Assembly: GCA_004835665.1 (NCBI GenBank)
Contig: RBKR01000001.1
Span: 744,001 to 808,000, forward strand
Length of the DNA stretch: 64,000 nt
Origin: Phoma sp. XZ068
Taxonomy: Eukaryota; Ascomycota; Dothideomycetes; Pleosporales; Didymellaceae
Reading direction: 5' to 3'
Each line of letters starts with the position of its first letter. Position 1 is the first letter of the stretch. Positions 22,126-33,993 of this stretch are shown here, piece after piece. Made by a program: the position numbers and the translations under genes. Below the pieces are notes generated by a model that worked only from the letters and a program-made list of their open reading frames with translations, did not search any database and had not been told where the DNA came from.

Positions 22126-24838
22126 ATGTCGTCCACCGTAAGTAAACAAACAACACCAACACCAGCAGCAACACGTGAACATGTATTAACTGCATGACAG
22201 GGTGGACAAACCGGCGAGGCCCGAGGCGCGCCGAACAGTTTGTCGTCGTTCCTGTCGACGCTGGTCCCAACAGCTATCCTCGCCGCTGCCTTCGTTACAG
22301 CGTTCATTATTTTTCGCAAATCCTTCCGCCGAGTTTACGCGCCGAGGACGTATCTCAATCACTTGGGCGTTCAACGACAGACCCCAGCGCCGAGCGGAGG
22401 CATGTTTGGATGGATCAAAGACTTCAAAAACCTCAAGGATGAGTACATTCTGGACCACCAGTCGATTGACGGCTATCTATTCGTGCGCTTCTTCAAGATG
22501 ATGGTCATCTTGAGCTTCTTGGGTTGCTGCATCACTTGGCCTGTCCTGTTCCCAGTCAACGCAACTGGCGGTGCTGGACAGCAGCAATTCGACCTTCTTT
22601 CTATGAGTAACATCTCGAACGAAGGCAAGAACGTTAACCGCTACTACGCCCATGCCGTTATCTCGGCCATCTTTCTCAGTAAGTCATTCACAACTGCCAA
22701 TGGAGAGTGCACCTGACTAACATATACCAGGTCTTATCATGGTTGTTATTGCGCGTGAATCATTCTACACCGTAAACCTGCGTCAAGCCTACCGCCGATC
22801 CCCATGGGGTGCTAGTCGTCTGTCTGCGCGAACGATACTATTCACGAACGTACCGAAGACCCTCTCCCAGAGCGCGTTGTTCGAAATGTTCCCTGGTGTC
22901 AAGCATGCCTGGGTCGCGTCCAACACCAAGGAACTCGAAGAACTCGTTGAGGATCGCGACAAGACTGCCCTTAAGTTTGAGACTGGTGAGGTCAAGCTTT
23001 TGACCGACGCCAATACGAACCGGATGAAGGCTGAAAAGGGCAAGAAGCATTTCGTGAATGAGAGCGTACAGGACGGTACCAAGTGGCTCAATCCAAAGGA
23101 TCGCCCAACCCACAAGCTCAAGTTTCTTATCGGCAAGAAGGTTGATACCATTGAGTACGGTCGCCAGCACTTGGCTGAGCTGATTCCCAAGATCACCGCC
23201 GAGCAGGACAAGCACTGGAATGGCCAAGGTGAGCTCATAGGCGCTGTCTTCATCGAGTTCGAAACACAAAAGCTCGCCCAAGATGCCTGGCAGATGATGC
23301 AAAGCCGCAAGAACAAGCCCAACTCCAAGATGAATGCCCGCCAGCTTGGTGTCTTGCCCCAGGAAGTGGTCTGGAACAACCTCAAGATTGGCACATCCCA
23401 GCACTTTGCTCGCTGGGCTGTAGCTACCGCTATCATCTCCGTCATGATCATTTTCTTCGCGGTCCCTGTTGCCTTTGTCGGTTTGATCTCCAACATCAAC
23501 TACCTGGCTGAACGATTTTCTTGGCTAGAGTGGATCCTGAAAATTCCCACGGTCATTCTGGGTGTTGTTACCGGTCTATTACCCACTGTCATGCTTGCTG
23601 TTTTGATGGCTTTGGTCCCAATCTTCTGTCGTTTCATGGCCAAGATGGCTGGTTACGTCACTTGGAGCCAGATTGAACTGAAGACCCAGAGCTGGTACTT
23701 CGTTTTCCAGGTTGTGCAAGTGTTCCTTGTCGCCACACTTTCCAGTGCCATTACCTCTGTGATCAACGATATCCTCAACGACCCCGCTATGGTCCTGAGC
23801 CTTCTTGCGGAGAATCTGCCCAAGGCCTCCAACTTCTACATCAGTTACTTCGTCTTGTTGGGGCTTTCATCAGCTGCAGGAACTCTTCTCAACATCGGTG
23901 GTTTTGTTGTCGTCGTGCTTCTCGGCCGTATCCTCCCTGGAAAGACACCTCGCAAGATCTTCGACCAACTGACCAAGCTCTCTGCTCCCGCATGGGGATC
24001 CGAATTCCCCAAGTGGTGCAACTTGGGTGTCATCGCTATTACCTATTCCGGTATTGCTCCGCTAATCCTGGGTTTTGCTACTGTCGGTTTCGTCCTTGTT
24101 TACCTTGCTTACCGCTACAACTTCCTCTACGTCTACGAGACCAATATTGATACTAAGGGCGCCGCCTATCAGAAGGCATTGAAGCAGCTCCTCACTGGTG
24201 TCTATCTCTCGGAGATTTGTCTCATCGGTCTGTTTGCTATTTCTACTGCAGACAATACTTACGCAGCTGGTCCTTTGGCGATTATGTGCCTTATGCTGGC
24301 TATCACTGTCATCTTTTCTTTCACTCTAGGAACCGCCCTCAAACATGAGGAGGCTCGTCTGGCCTACACCGATCCCACCCCGAACAGTGGTCACCTCGAA
24401 GAGGGCCACCGTGATGAGAGCCGCGAGAAGTCGGACTCGGCGCCATTGAACGGTGCCGATCTGGCCCACGCCCCGAAGCCTTCTCGTATTCCTGGATTCC
24501 TTAGGAAGATCATCAACCCTGAGCGAAACTCGCTCAATGTCCTCTACAACACTCTGGACCAATACTATCACACCCCTCAACCGCCACTGCCTGTCGAGAT
24601 TCAGAAGCGCGCCTACTTCAACCCGGTGGTTACTTCACCCACACCTGTCATCTGGATTGTTCGCGACGATATGGGTATCAGTGAGCGTGAGATTAGGGAC
24701 ACTAAGAAGGCTTGCCCCGAGCTGCAGATGACAGACGAGCAAGCTGTCTTCAACGAGAAGGGTAAGGTCTACTGGAAGGGTGTCGAAGATGGCCATGCTA
24801 GGGAGGCACCTGTCTTCGACGAGCACATTCTCTACTAG
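22126..24838 (+). CDS. CSC1/OSCA-type calcium-permeable stress-gated cation channel
   Basis: Member of the CSC1/RSN1 (DUF221, TMEM63/OSCA) family of mechanically or osmotically gated cation channels in plasma or internal membranes. Exons 22126-22137, 22201-22678 and 22731-24838 give 865 residues. The first exon encodes only MSST and was fixed by the GTAAGT donor and the frame of the next exon. The N-terminal TM (LVPTAILAAAFVTAFIIF), a second TM near FLGCCITWPVLFP, and the cytosolic RRM-like insert (ILFTNVPKTLSQSALFEMFP) are followed by the conserved APxEVVW-like segment, here PQEVVWNNL. The remaining TM block carries LGLSSAAGTLLNIGG and YEV-like motifs. The C-terminal tail is hydrophilic. Length and order match fungal homologues. 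Confidence 0.93.
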
Positions 24839-25591
24839 TAGTAGACGCTTCTCGAAGTTACTCTTTTGTAATGGTCGAAACCTTCTCCACCGCACCTGCC
24901 AGACAGAGTTGGAGTGTGACGATACCCCCAAGGATGATCCTTTTTTCATGAACCTCAAACCACATACTAACCCTTTCCCTTCTCTTTGAATGTTTTTCAC
25001 TTGCGGTACAAGTGTATGATGAATGAAGAGCGATGGTTCTTACGAACATTAGCAAAGCAGAGATATCCACGTTTCGTTTTACCATTAAGTAGTTGTAATA
25101 CAATGATGCGAGTCTAATCTCAGGCCATCCACAGGCTTGTTTCCTGTGGTTTGTTCTTGTGTTCCCATTCATTATCTCTATCGCTGTTTAATTAGCTCAC
25201 CTCCCTAGGCTGATGGTATGCAGTTCACATCAAGTATCCGACCAGACCATCCAAACACGGAAAGGATACCCAGTAATGTCCATCTCAGGCGACTTGATCC
25301 GCAAAGCTTCTACCTTTCAGTGCTCCGTTCCGCCTGTTGTGCCTTCAGGACCTTTTACCATGAGGTGGTCGTGACATCATACAACAGGGTCTGATTCATT
25401 TCATCATTGCTGGCAACCTCGAGTTCAATGAATATGCATGATCGCGACAGTGGACGCAATATAAACCTCAGCTTATCCGCTGCAACTTCCACTCAATTCA
25501 CACACAAGCAGTCCTCACGTCATCATTTGATACTCAGTTCCACCCTGAGCCCCTCATTTCAGGCCACATCAACACTCTACACACAACAATC
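24839..25591. other. Intergenic 0.75 kb; no gene seen
   Basis: Contains the channel-gene 3' UTR and the promoter of the small disordered protein. A C-rich/A-rich leader (CACAACAATC) runs directly into the next start codon. Nothing else was identified. Confidence 0.5.
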
Positions 25592-25990
25592 ATGTCTGCC
25601 GAATACAAGGGCCAGAATCCCTATATCGCGAAGCAGGCCGAGAGGGACCTAAGCTCACGCGCAAACGTTCACGGCACTGATCCCAACTCGACCGACTCTA
25701 ACCGCGGCGCCAAAGCAAGCGACTCAGGTATGTACTTTTCCAGTTCCATATTCCTTGAAGAACATGCTAACAGCTTTTCAGCATCTGGCGCTGGCAACAA
25801 CCGCAACATACCCAAGCCCGCGGCCGGTGACATTGACCCTGCGACTGGTAAGCTGTACAAGGCCGGCGACTTCGAGAAGGGTGTTGGCGCGCCCGAGGTC
25901 AAGGATGCAAGCTACCCGAAGAACCAAGGTGGTGAGCCTGATGCCAATGCACCCGTAAGACAAGGACATGGCCAGACTGGCAGACCGTAG
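25592..25990 (+). CDS. Small, hydrophilic, disordered conserved-type protein
   Basis: I do not recognise a characterised family. Exons 25592-25727 and 25782-25990 give 114 residues: polar, rich in Gly, Asn, Ala, Lys and Asp, with no signal peptide or TM segment and no cysteine. It starts MSAEYKGQNPYIAKQAE and contains DIDPATGKLYKAGDFEKG. The 54-nt intron has a GTATGT donor, an exact TGCTAAC branch site and a CAG acceptor, so it is almost certainly removed. It has no stop and keeps frame, so retention would add 18 residues in the middle. The composition recalls small stress- or conidiation-related proteins; that is only a resemblance. Confidence 0.72.
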   Translation: MSAEYKGQNPYIAKQAERDLSSRANVHGTDPNSTDSNRGAKASDSGMYFSSSIFLEEHANSFSASGAGNNRNIPKPAAGDIDPATGKLYKAGDFEKGVGAPEVKDASYPKNQGGEPDANAPVRQGHGQTGRP

Positions 25991-27725
25991 AGGGTGAATA
26001 AAATGACACCATAAATGACGCAGTTTTGCGCTGTAAGTCTGCTAATATGAACTAACGAACAATAATCATGCTCAGTATAAACATGGCTGTAAGAGATTCG
26101 TCGATAGTCTGCAAGTATGCGAATATGATCCCGCTCAAACATGCTCAAGGCGTTGGAACTAGATTGATGCTTACGACACGAGTGTTCCGTACCTGAACAC
26201 TATTAAGTAGCAGCATCAGTCGCCTCTGCGAGAGAGCTCTTGTTCTCTGCTTTCGATTCTAGCAGTCACTCATGATGTCGCTGTTACGATCGTGGTCCCA
26301 TCCAAACTTTGTAGGTACGGATCGGTGTTTTGACTTGTGCCGAAATCCGGTGCTATGATGACCAATTACAAGGCGCGCCGCTCACAGACAATCTCAGCTT
26401 GCTGGAGGGTAAAAAAGGACTGAGCTGCTCAAGTACCCGCGAGAACGCTCCGCAACCTTAAACATCGAGAGTGGAGTTCAGAGAGAAAGCAATTCTTCCA
26501 CGCTCAGAATTCCAAGACTCGTGCACTTTAGCCGGGCGGTACGGCAGGACGAAACCGCCACCAAGCCCACTTCCGCCCAAGCGTAACGCCGTCATCCTGT
26601 ACGCGAGATACGATGCCGGTGCTTCTCGACTCAGCGAAAGAAGATGAATGGGATGAGCAGCTTGAAGGATCCGAGATGTTGAAATAACATGACAGAAACT
26701 GGCGAATGCATCGGATGTACTGCGTCAAAGAGGTACGATCAGCGCTCAACACCACAAAAGAACCGAGATGTAACCGCCTTCTGGAGGCACAGCATGAAAG
26801 CGATGTATTGATTGTTTGATGACCAAGGTTGAAACATGAAATAAACAAACGCCAAGGAGTGGACCCACTGCATTTCGAACGGAAAAATAGCTCCACCAGC
26901 CGCTGCGAGTGGATACCATGACCTCCTCCTATTCGCTCCACGGCTTCTAGACTTCGAAGACATGATCAAGGTCCACAGCCAAAGGGAGACAAGAGCAAAC
27001 GAGGCCAACAATAGTCCTTCTTGCGTGTCGGGACATGTTGCAGCCACATCAGGGACCAATTTCGCGACCACAGGAAGGATGCCAGTGTAATTTCCTCATG
27101 ATCAGACTGTAGAATGAGGAAGAGGCATTGAAACATTGAAACGCCATGGCAATGATGGCATTTCATTGACAGCGCATGGTGTATCCATTGACGCCTCTGA
27201 CATTTGGGTGGAGCTCTACCATGAAGACCTTTCGCACTGTTTCAAGTTGTTTTCGTCAGCTCAAATGCCATTTGACGGACCGAGATGGTAAACGGATCGT
27301 ATCCAGGAGCAAGCATCAAAGTGACGCCTGAGCAATCTCCCACGAGGATACAACATGAGTTTAACTGGGTCGCAGGATTCGGCCAGCCTTAATTCTGTGT
27401 CCTGAAGCAACTAGGCGGAGGTGTGTTACCGGATTTGGCGCTAGTTGCCGTTGAAGGTAGATGACATGAGCTTGGCACATGACTGCAGCTCAAGGTATGG
27501 CGTTCTTAGGACCACGCTACCACATGACTCTGCCGACTACGCGGGATGTGTACGATAGTATAAGAGACTTACAGCTCCCATTGAGAGAAAGGCAGGCTTG
27601 ACGCTCACACTCTTTCACACACTCTTTAGCATACGCTCACTTTCGACGACTATCCATTCGAACTTTGTTCATACTTCCATTCTTTGACAACACCCATTTT
27701 CTCTCCACAACCAACCAACATCAAA
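25991..27725. other. Intergenic 1.7 kb upstream of the AA9 gene
   Basis: No supported gene. A minus-strand frame at 26739-27071 has hydrophobic patches but lacks an ATG start and splice support. The right end carries a TATA-like box near 27559 and a CT-rich leader (27600-27720) typical of a strongly expressed gene. Confidence 0.5.
27559..27564 (+). promoter_or_regulatory. TATA-like box of the AA9 LPMO gene
   Basis: TATAAG (in AGTATAAGAGAC) lies 167 bp upstream of the AA9 start codon, followed by a pyrimidine-rich tract with CTCTTTCACACACTCTTT, the arrangement usual for highly expressed fungal secretion genes. The assignment is by position and composition only. Confidence 0.5.
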
Positions 27726-28797
27726 ATGAAGTACTCTTACGCTTTCGCTCTTGCCACTGCCCAGATGGTTGCTGGCCACACCACCTTCCAGTCCTTCATC
27801 ATTGATGGTAAGGACCAGGGCCAGCACCTTGCTGTCCGCACTCCCTCCAACGGCAACAACCCCATCCTGGATGTCACATCCACCTCTATGATCTGCAACG
27901 GCGGCACCAAGGCTGCCGACACCGTCGAGGTCGCTGCTGGCTCCGAGATCACCTTCCAGTGGCACCACAACGACCCTATGACCGTCTCCGGTGACAACGA
28001 TGAGCCCATTGCTGCCTCGCACAAGGGCCCCGTCATGGTCTACATTGCCCCTGCTGAGTCCAACGGTGAGGGTGCTGTCTGGACCAAGCTCTCTGAGGCT
28101 GGTCTGGGCGCCGACGGCAAGTGGGCTGTTGAAACCTTCATCGCCAACAAGGGCAAGCACTCCGTCACTCTCCCTAACCTCGCCGCTGGCGAGTATCTGA
28201 TCCGCCCTGAGATCATTGCTCTCCACGAGGGTAACCGCGAGAAGGGTGCCCAGTTCTACAACGGTTGCGGTCAGATCAAGGTCACTGGCTCCGGCTCCGT
28301 CAGCCTTCCCGCTACCGGTGTCGACATGACCAAGGCCTACTCTGCCACCGAGGAGGGTGTCCTCTTCGACATCTACTCTGGCAAGACCAGCTACCCCATC
28401 CCCGGCCCTAAGGTCTGGGACGGTGCCTCCTCCGGCTCCGGCTCTGGCTCTGCCCCCGCCCCCTCGAAGACCGCCGCCGCCTCGTCTCCTGCCGCCACAT
28501 CCGCTGCTGCCACCAGCGCTGCCCCTGCTTCTTCCGCCGCTGCCACCTCCGCCGCCGCTGAGGCTACACCTGCTCCCAGCGCCCCTGCTGCCAGCAGCCC
28601 CGCTGCCCCTGCCCCCAGCTCCGGCTCCGGCTCCAACACTCTCCCCGAGGAGTTCACCATCCAGGAGTAAGTTCACCACTCAATTCTCACGTTTTCCAGT
28701 CTAACATCTTTCTAGGTTCATTGCCTGGTTGAAGGAGACCGCTGGCTCTGCCGGTTCCTCCAAGGCTCGCCGCCACGCCCGCTCTTTCTTCGCTTAA
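27726..28797 (+). CDS. AA9 lytic polysaccharide monooxygenase (secreted)
   Basis: Copper-dependent monooxygenase that oxidatively cleaves cellulose or related glucans outside the cell. Exons 27726-28666 and 28716-28797 give 340 residues. The signal peptide ends MVAG and cleavage exposes His18, the obligatory first residue of the copper histidine brace. The second brace residue is His99 in SHKGPVMVYI and the axial Tyr is Tyr178 in AQFYNGCG. The second-sphere His167 and Gln176 are present, and Cys57 and Cys181 can form the conserved disulfide. After the catalytic domain (about residue 250) comes an Ala/Ser/Pro-rich linker of ~70 residues. No CBM1 is present; the end is a short module, TLPEEFTIQEFIAWLKE, then RRHAR. 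The start follows CATCAAAATG; the longer frame upstream lacks an ATG. Codon use is extremely C-biased, suggesting strong expression. Confidence 0.96.
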
Positions 28798-30238
28798 GCG
28801 CGCGGCTTCTCAATGACCTGTCCTCTGCATAGCCGGGCGTCACGTTAAAATCTTCATTGGTTGCTCTTTTGGAGAGGGTACTTGTCCTGGAAAGATCAAG
28901 CCCCACTTCTACTTCTTCTTTTGGCTACTGAGTAGCGTTACGTTTTCTGTAAATATAAGAACTATGACGAATGGATTTCGAAAAAGCTTTGCTCTCATCG
29001 TTACGGTGCTCCTTGAATTCAATGTGATGTGTGCTTGATGTTTGGGTGTGGAGGTGTGCGCTTGAAACTTGCGAGTGTTTCAGCCAGAGGGCTGCTTACT
29101 GTCGCGCATTGTGGTAGGCCGGCAACTTCTTCTCCGCGAACTACAAGGTTCAACCATTGTTGTAGTTGTTTCTAGCCACCACTTCGGAGGTATCCGGCGA
29201 ACTTCGTCGCGAAGGCTCCTAATTAATCGTAGAGCTAGTGCGATAGATCCCTACATTATCCAAGAAACGCGCGTGTACTGAAACTCGGCCATATGCCTTG
29301 GCGATCTGATTCGATCACTTGGTCCGAAGTTTGCACTCTACTTCCACTTTTGCTATCAGCCAAGGCCGTGGCAGCTATTTCCCCAGAAAGCAAAATCCTC
29401 GGACGACTGAACCTAATGTCAAAGTACGGTCTTATTCTTAAAAATCAAAAAACGACTGATGCCGAAGAACATTACACATCTAAATAACGTAAACTACACC
29501 AGGAATTACACTGGCCCCTTTAATCATATGCTGGGCAGCTGGGGTAAGGATGTGGCCTTATTTGAAGCATGTTTCTGGGCCATGATAATTCTTAGTCAGT
29601 ATTTGACATTCTTTCAAGAGAAGGCAACGAGATCTAGAGATACAATGCCGTGCACAATCTGTGTCACGTCTTTGTACCTGGCCAGAAGTCTACCAGGCGC
29701 ACTCGTCTAGTTGCTTATGGTGCGCTGCAGCGGAAGATGTCGTTGCAAGAATGCAGCCAGAGCGGGTAGGCCATCTTGCCTGCTAGCATCGCCCACATGT
29801 TCATCAACTTATAGAATTGAAAGCATACTCAGAATTGCTGATTGTAAATGCAACTTCAGCTGAAGATTCGTCCCTTGCATCTCAGCCTGGCCGCGCAACA
29901 ATGTGGGTTGTGCAAGTCGTGTCGCCTATACTCAGCTTCGACCTGCAACGTTCGCACTCCTTCTTCCAACCCACGTTCAGATGCGATTCTTTGATACAGC
30001 TCACCATCTTGTTTCTATGTTCGCCAACGTAGATAGCTAGGACTGAGCTCTTGGCTGGGAAAACAACTTGCCGGGCTCTTCTTTTAACAAGGCTACACGT
30101 CACACAACACCCTACCACACGGCTCTGTTATGAGCCCGACCCGAGTTGTCATAGTGCAGCCCGCCCAGCTCCCTCTGTACTTCGCAACAGTCAATGCGAG
30201 TCCAGCTCAAAGTAACCCAGAAGTGATTGACTGACACG
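28798..30238. other. Intergenic 1.4 kb; no gene seen
   Basis: Frames are short and motif-free. The left end is the AA9 3' UTR, and the ~60 bases before 30239 form the next gene's leader. No repeat or RNA gene was recognised. Confidence 0.5.
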
Positions 30239-31647
30239 ATGTCTGTGGGGTTTGGCTTCTCTGTTGGCGATTTTGTCGCAGTGCTCAAGCTCGTCGGTAC
30301 CGTAATCGATACACTCCGCGAAGCCTCCGGTTCGAGCTCCTCATTTAGCTCACTAATCGACGAACTTCACTCCCTGCAATCTGCACTCCGCAGTGTTAAG
30401 TGTCTACACATTGATATCAGTCAGGTCAACAAGGTTGCACTGGAGCAAGCCGCATCGCAATGCCTGCGGACGATTGATGCCTTCGATACGAGGATGAAAA
30501 AGTACCGACCTTATATGCAACAAGGCGGAACGAGCTCGAAGATAAAGGATATATGGGTGAAGGTCGTATGGCGACATACAAGAAGGACGATCTAGTGACG
30601 TTTCGGGCCGAGATCAGAGGCCATACAAGCAGTATCCAGATCTTGTTATCAACTATACAAATGGAAGCGGCGATAATGCATACTCGCAAACAGGACTGTC
30701 AACATCAAAGTCTGACGAGAGAGATACAGGACCTTTCGCTCCAAGTAATGGGCAAACTCGTCACTATTACCGGCAGCGTCGCACAACAAGGGAAAGCGTT
30801 ACTCGACTCAAGCTTCCAAGTGGTCCAAACCAATCTTCGTATATTTCAAATGGTATACGACATTCACCTATTCATGCTCACGATCCCAGGGCAAATTCAA
30901 CAGCAACAACCAGTATTCCTAATCGATCCTCTGAACAAAGAGTGTCCGTTCCATCTGGAATTTGTACGGTCACCAGAAGCACCACTAGCTATACTTAAGG
31001 TCAATCTTAAAGAGTCGGGCTGCGGTCTGGCTATGATCGATCGAGGCGAATTTGCCATTGAGGAGCTAGGAACTCAAAATTCAATTGATCTCACAGCACC
31101 CTGGGATACTTGCTTTTATCCCGGGCAAAGGGTTGCTATGAGTATGGTATTCAAGCAGTGGCAAGGAAATGTGTCTTCGTGTCCAAGGTGTGGTAAGGAG
31201 CACCAGGAGTCAACAGGGAAGGAAATCACATGGTGAGCAGAAATGGTCTTGAATTGCGTGCCTTTTGCCCGTTCTTACTTGCATAGCAACGTCTGTGGCA
31301 TCATATTCCGCTGTATCGAGGAAGTTATGGAAGACGCAAAAAATACGAGGTCATCAGGCTCTCATGCTGGTGGGTTGGTGCCCAAAAGACCAACCCATGG
31401 GCCAAAACCACCGAGGAAGAAACAAGAGGAAGATGATTCAACAAACTTACAAAAGTTCCGCCGGATACAAGTGATTAACAACTCACTCCAACACGGAATT
31501 CAAAGGGTACCGCAGCGGCGGTCAAGGCTGAGCATCACAACAACAGCAGATGACAAAGTCGAAGGGAAATCCACGCTCTCGCGGCGTCAATTTGGTCGTC
31601 GGTTGAGGGCCTTTTTTGAGAGAGGAAAAAAGCGTCATGCTGCTTGA
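30239..31647 (+). CDS. Fungal ubiquitin-like-domain protein with STAND-type N-terminus; frameshifted
   Basis: The first part (MSVGFGFSVGDFVAVLKLVG, then a helical region to about residue 110) is the N-terminal domain often found on fungal STAND/NLR-like proteins. The rest holds a predicted ubiquitin-like fold (PVFLIDPLNKECPFHLEFV to PGQRVAMSMVF) and a Cys4 zinc ribbon (CPRC ... CNVC). The function of this expanded family is unknown. A 54-nt intron at 31233-31286 joins the ribbon halves as TG|C. Between about 30572 and 30577 the frame shifts: it runs VKVVWRH, while the matching continuation (YKKDDLVTFRAEIRGH) is in another frame. One missing base fits best, since no intron of usable length can bridge it. 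The tail is basic, ending in RGKKRHAA. Either a recent pseudogene or an assembly error. Confidence 0.7.
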
Positions 31648-32132
31648 AAGTATTTCTGTTTGCTGTGTGAGTCCGTTGGAGAGACAGTTGATCATCGATG
31701 ATTAAACAGCGAGAGTGCGCTTCGTCCACGTCTATGTACTTAATGAGAGTAGCGCAGAAATCAAAGTAGTAAGATCAACGTCAAAGTAGCACAACATCTT
31801 GTTCAGTCCCTCCCCTCGTGATGCCTCAGGCCGACAGAAAATCGATTTCCTCATTCATTTACAATTTTCAATGATTATGTACATGTCAACCTGGTTGAGA
31901 TGCGGTTCGACTCACGGGCCGAGAAAGCTAGCTGCGGCCTATCGGTCGTACTCCAATGAAACGCTTGAAATTGTTCACACATCCGGCCCGAGACTAAAAT
32001 CACTAGTTACGGATGGTCTTATTTGACGATCATATATGTAAATTAGTACAAAAGTCTATTGCAGCGACATCTAGGATCTTACATGCATACCACCGCTGCA
32101 TTGACGATTCTGCGAGAAGTGGGAGAATGATG

Positions 32133-32570
32133 CAGTATCGAATCACTGCGCACGGAAACAAGCCCGGTTCATGGAGATGCCTCAGGTATGGAACTCAGTG
32201 CGTATATGCATCTCGTCGACCGACGACCGGGAACCTCGGATCTCGCTTTCTCGCAGTTCTTTGACTAAAGGCATTCTCGTTTCACTCCTTTGCATGTCTA
32301 GCAGCAGACCGAGCGGTATAACACTTTGGTTCTCAACTTAGTAAGAATAGCAGATATACAATGTGCTTCGACTCAAATAAATACATACTACAGCAGTCTC
32401 ACGACTCGGTGATTAAAGAGAAATGAAAGGAGAGAGTCCACTAACGACTAGTTGCACACCAGACAGGCCGTTGATGCAATACCGAATTACAAAACCCAAT
32501 GCATACCTGTAAATCTCGGTGGCCGGGTACTGCGGATCTCACTTGCTCGCATTTTATTTCACTTACTCGC
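32133..32570 (+). repeat. Two diverged copies of a ~100-bp block with RIP-like differences
   Basis: Copy A (about 32133-32258) and copy B (about 32473-32570) share words in the same order: GATGCAGTATCGAAT versus GATGCAATACCGAAT, CAGTGCGTATATGCAT versus CAATGCATACCTGTAA, and CGGATCTCGCTTTCTCGCA versus CGGATCTCACTTGCTCGCA. Most differences are C/T or G/A transitions, as expected if repeat-induced point mutation acted on a duplicated element. Spacing between the shared words differs because of indels. Confidence 0.45.
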
Positions 32571-32600
32571 ATTTTATTTCACTTGCTCGCATCTTATTCC
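32541..32600 (+). repeat. Three tandem copies of a 20-bp unit
   Basis: ACTTGCTCGCATTTTATTTC is followed directly by a copy with one change (ACTTACTCGC...) and a third with two changes near its end (...ATCTTATTCC). The array is exactly 60 bp and lies inside the A+T-rich spacer. Confidence 0.9.
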
Positions 32601-33423
32601 TCTTTTCCTGTTTCTTTCATTATTGCTTTTATTATCCCCTTTCCAAGCCCGTATCGATAAATTCAATACTGTTACTTCTGATGCAATATGGGTATTAAAT
32701 CTATCTGTTACGGTCCTTCACTACGCACCGCTAGTGTCTTAACAATTTTGCGGGACAAGAGGAAGAGCTGGAGAATACGTACCACGACAAATTCTATACC
32801 AAGAAATGTGAAATGCACCATAAATCAAAAACCCCACACTACAAACTTAAAGGCACAAGTAGATCACTTTACAAGAAGATACTCCATATCTTCCCTACCC
32901 ACATAATCCCTATATTTTCCCTCCTACAGTCTATCCTCTGTTGTGTTCCTTTCTACTCTTTTTTCTTATTCTCTTCCTGTTGTAGATTATCTGAATTCAA
33001 CACAACATCCTGCGTTTTATCTATTTAACTACGCACACAAACCCTACAAATACACTATTGCCTAGCCCACGAACCTAGAACAGACAATCTCTTCTTTATA
33101 ACATACCCCTTATAACATTCTAACTATAGGCAGTAATCTCTTCTACACCTGAATCTCTATCGTATAACACACACCACGACCGTACTACACTAGACTAGAT
33201 TATAACCAACCCTCTAATATATCACGAATCCAGATATAACCGCGACACAAGTACACCTTATCTATCCCCTTCATCCTAGACGTAGCACAAAATAAGAAGT
33301 AACTACCCTCTCCCAAACATACTACATTAAATAAACCTCCTTCCTTCCATCTAATTAAATTCTTCACAAAACCTTACTCTTTTCATATACCTAACTAATC
33401 TCAACTGAAAAGAACTCTGTATA

Positions 33424-33454
33424 CAAACACCAACACCAACACCAACGCCAACGC
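33424..33454 (+). repeat. CCAACA/CCAACG microsatellite
   Basis: About five copies of a hexamer (CAACAC, later CAACGC) form a short simple-sequence repeat in the spacer upstream of the SLT2 3' end. Confidence 0.75.
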
Positions 33455-33993
33455 ACGACTTTCCTCCTCGACGAGTAGGGACTAGAATTGATGGCAGCTG
33501 AGTCGCGGGGTTTTCTCCATGCTTTCTTTAACTTCTTCTATTTGTTTTATTCTAGGTCTATATTATCTAATAAAATGCAGTATAATATATTATAACATTT
33601 CTCGTTACCGCGTATATTACTGGAGTATTTATTGATGAATATTAATAGGAACTCCGACACTACTCTACAACGGCTACATTTCATGTACATCACTACTCGA
33701 CTCGACTTGAATACTGTCTGCATCTGCACTGCTAACGCTCGAGGCTGAATTGAGATGAATGCTCACCTCATAAGCCCTCATGACATCACAAACGTGCACA
33801 TATCACCCGCCATCTCAGTGACTTCTCAATGCACGGAAAGAACAAGTCCAAGTGTCACAAGATGTATTCATTCATTTCTTTGATTCCCGCATCCAAAGCT
33901 CAGTCAAGCCTACAGAATTCTCAATCGCAATCTGAACGCAGACTCCTCCACAACACACACCATCTAGTCTAACCTGACCTGACCTGATATGCT

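Larger units (their letters stand above)
31648..33993. other. A+T-rich spacer with repeat remains
   Basis: No gene is supported. From about 32.4 to 33.7 kb the sequence is strongly A/T-rich and full of stops on both strands. It contains a three-copy 20-bp repeat, a CCAACA-type microsatellite and two diverged copies of a ~100-bp block, listed separately. The last ~150 bases form the 3' flank of the SLT2 gene. Confidence 0.6.

Noticed and set aside
26739..27071. Minus-strand frame with hydrophobic segments (110 codons)
   Set aside because: Opens with GTG, not ATG, has no splice support and no recognisable family; possible but not supported.
27669..28679. 336-codon antisense frame over the AA9 gene
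   Set aside because: A mirror of the C-biased AA9 codons: Gly/Ala-rich, no motif, and the plus strand carries all LPMO catalytic residues.
31903..31913. GGTTCGACTC resembling a tRNA B box
   Set aside because: No matching A box upstream and no cloverleaf can be drawn around it.
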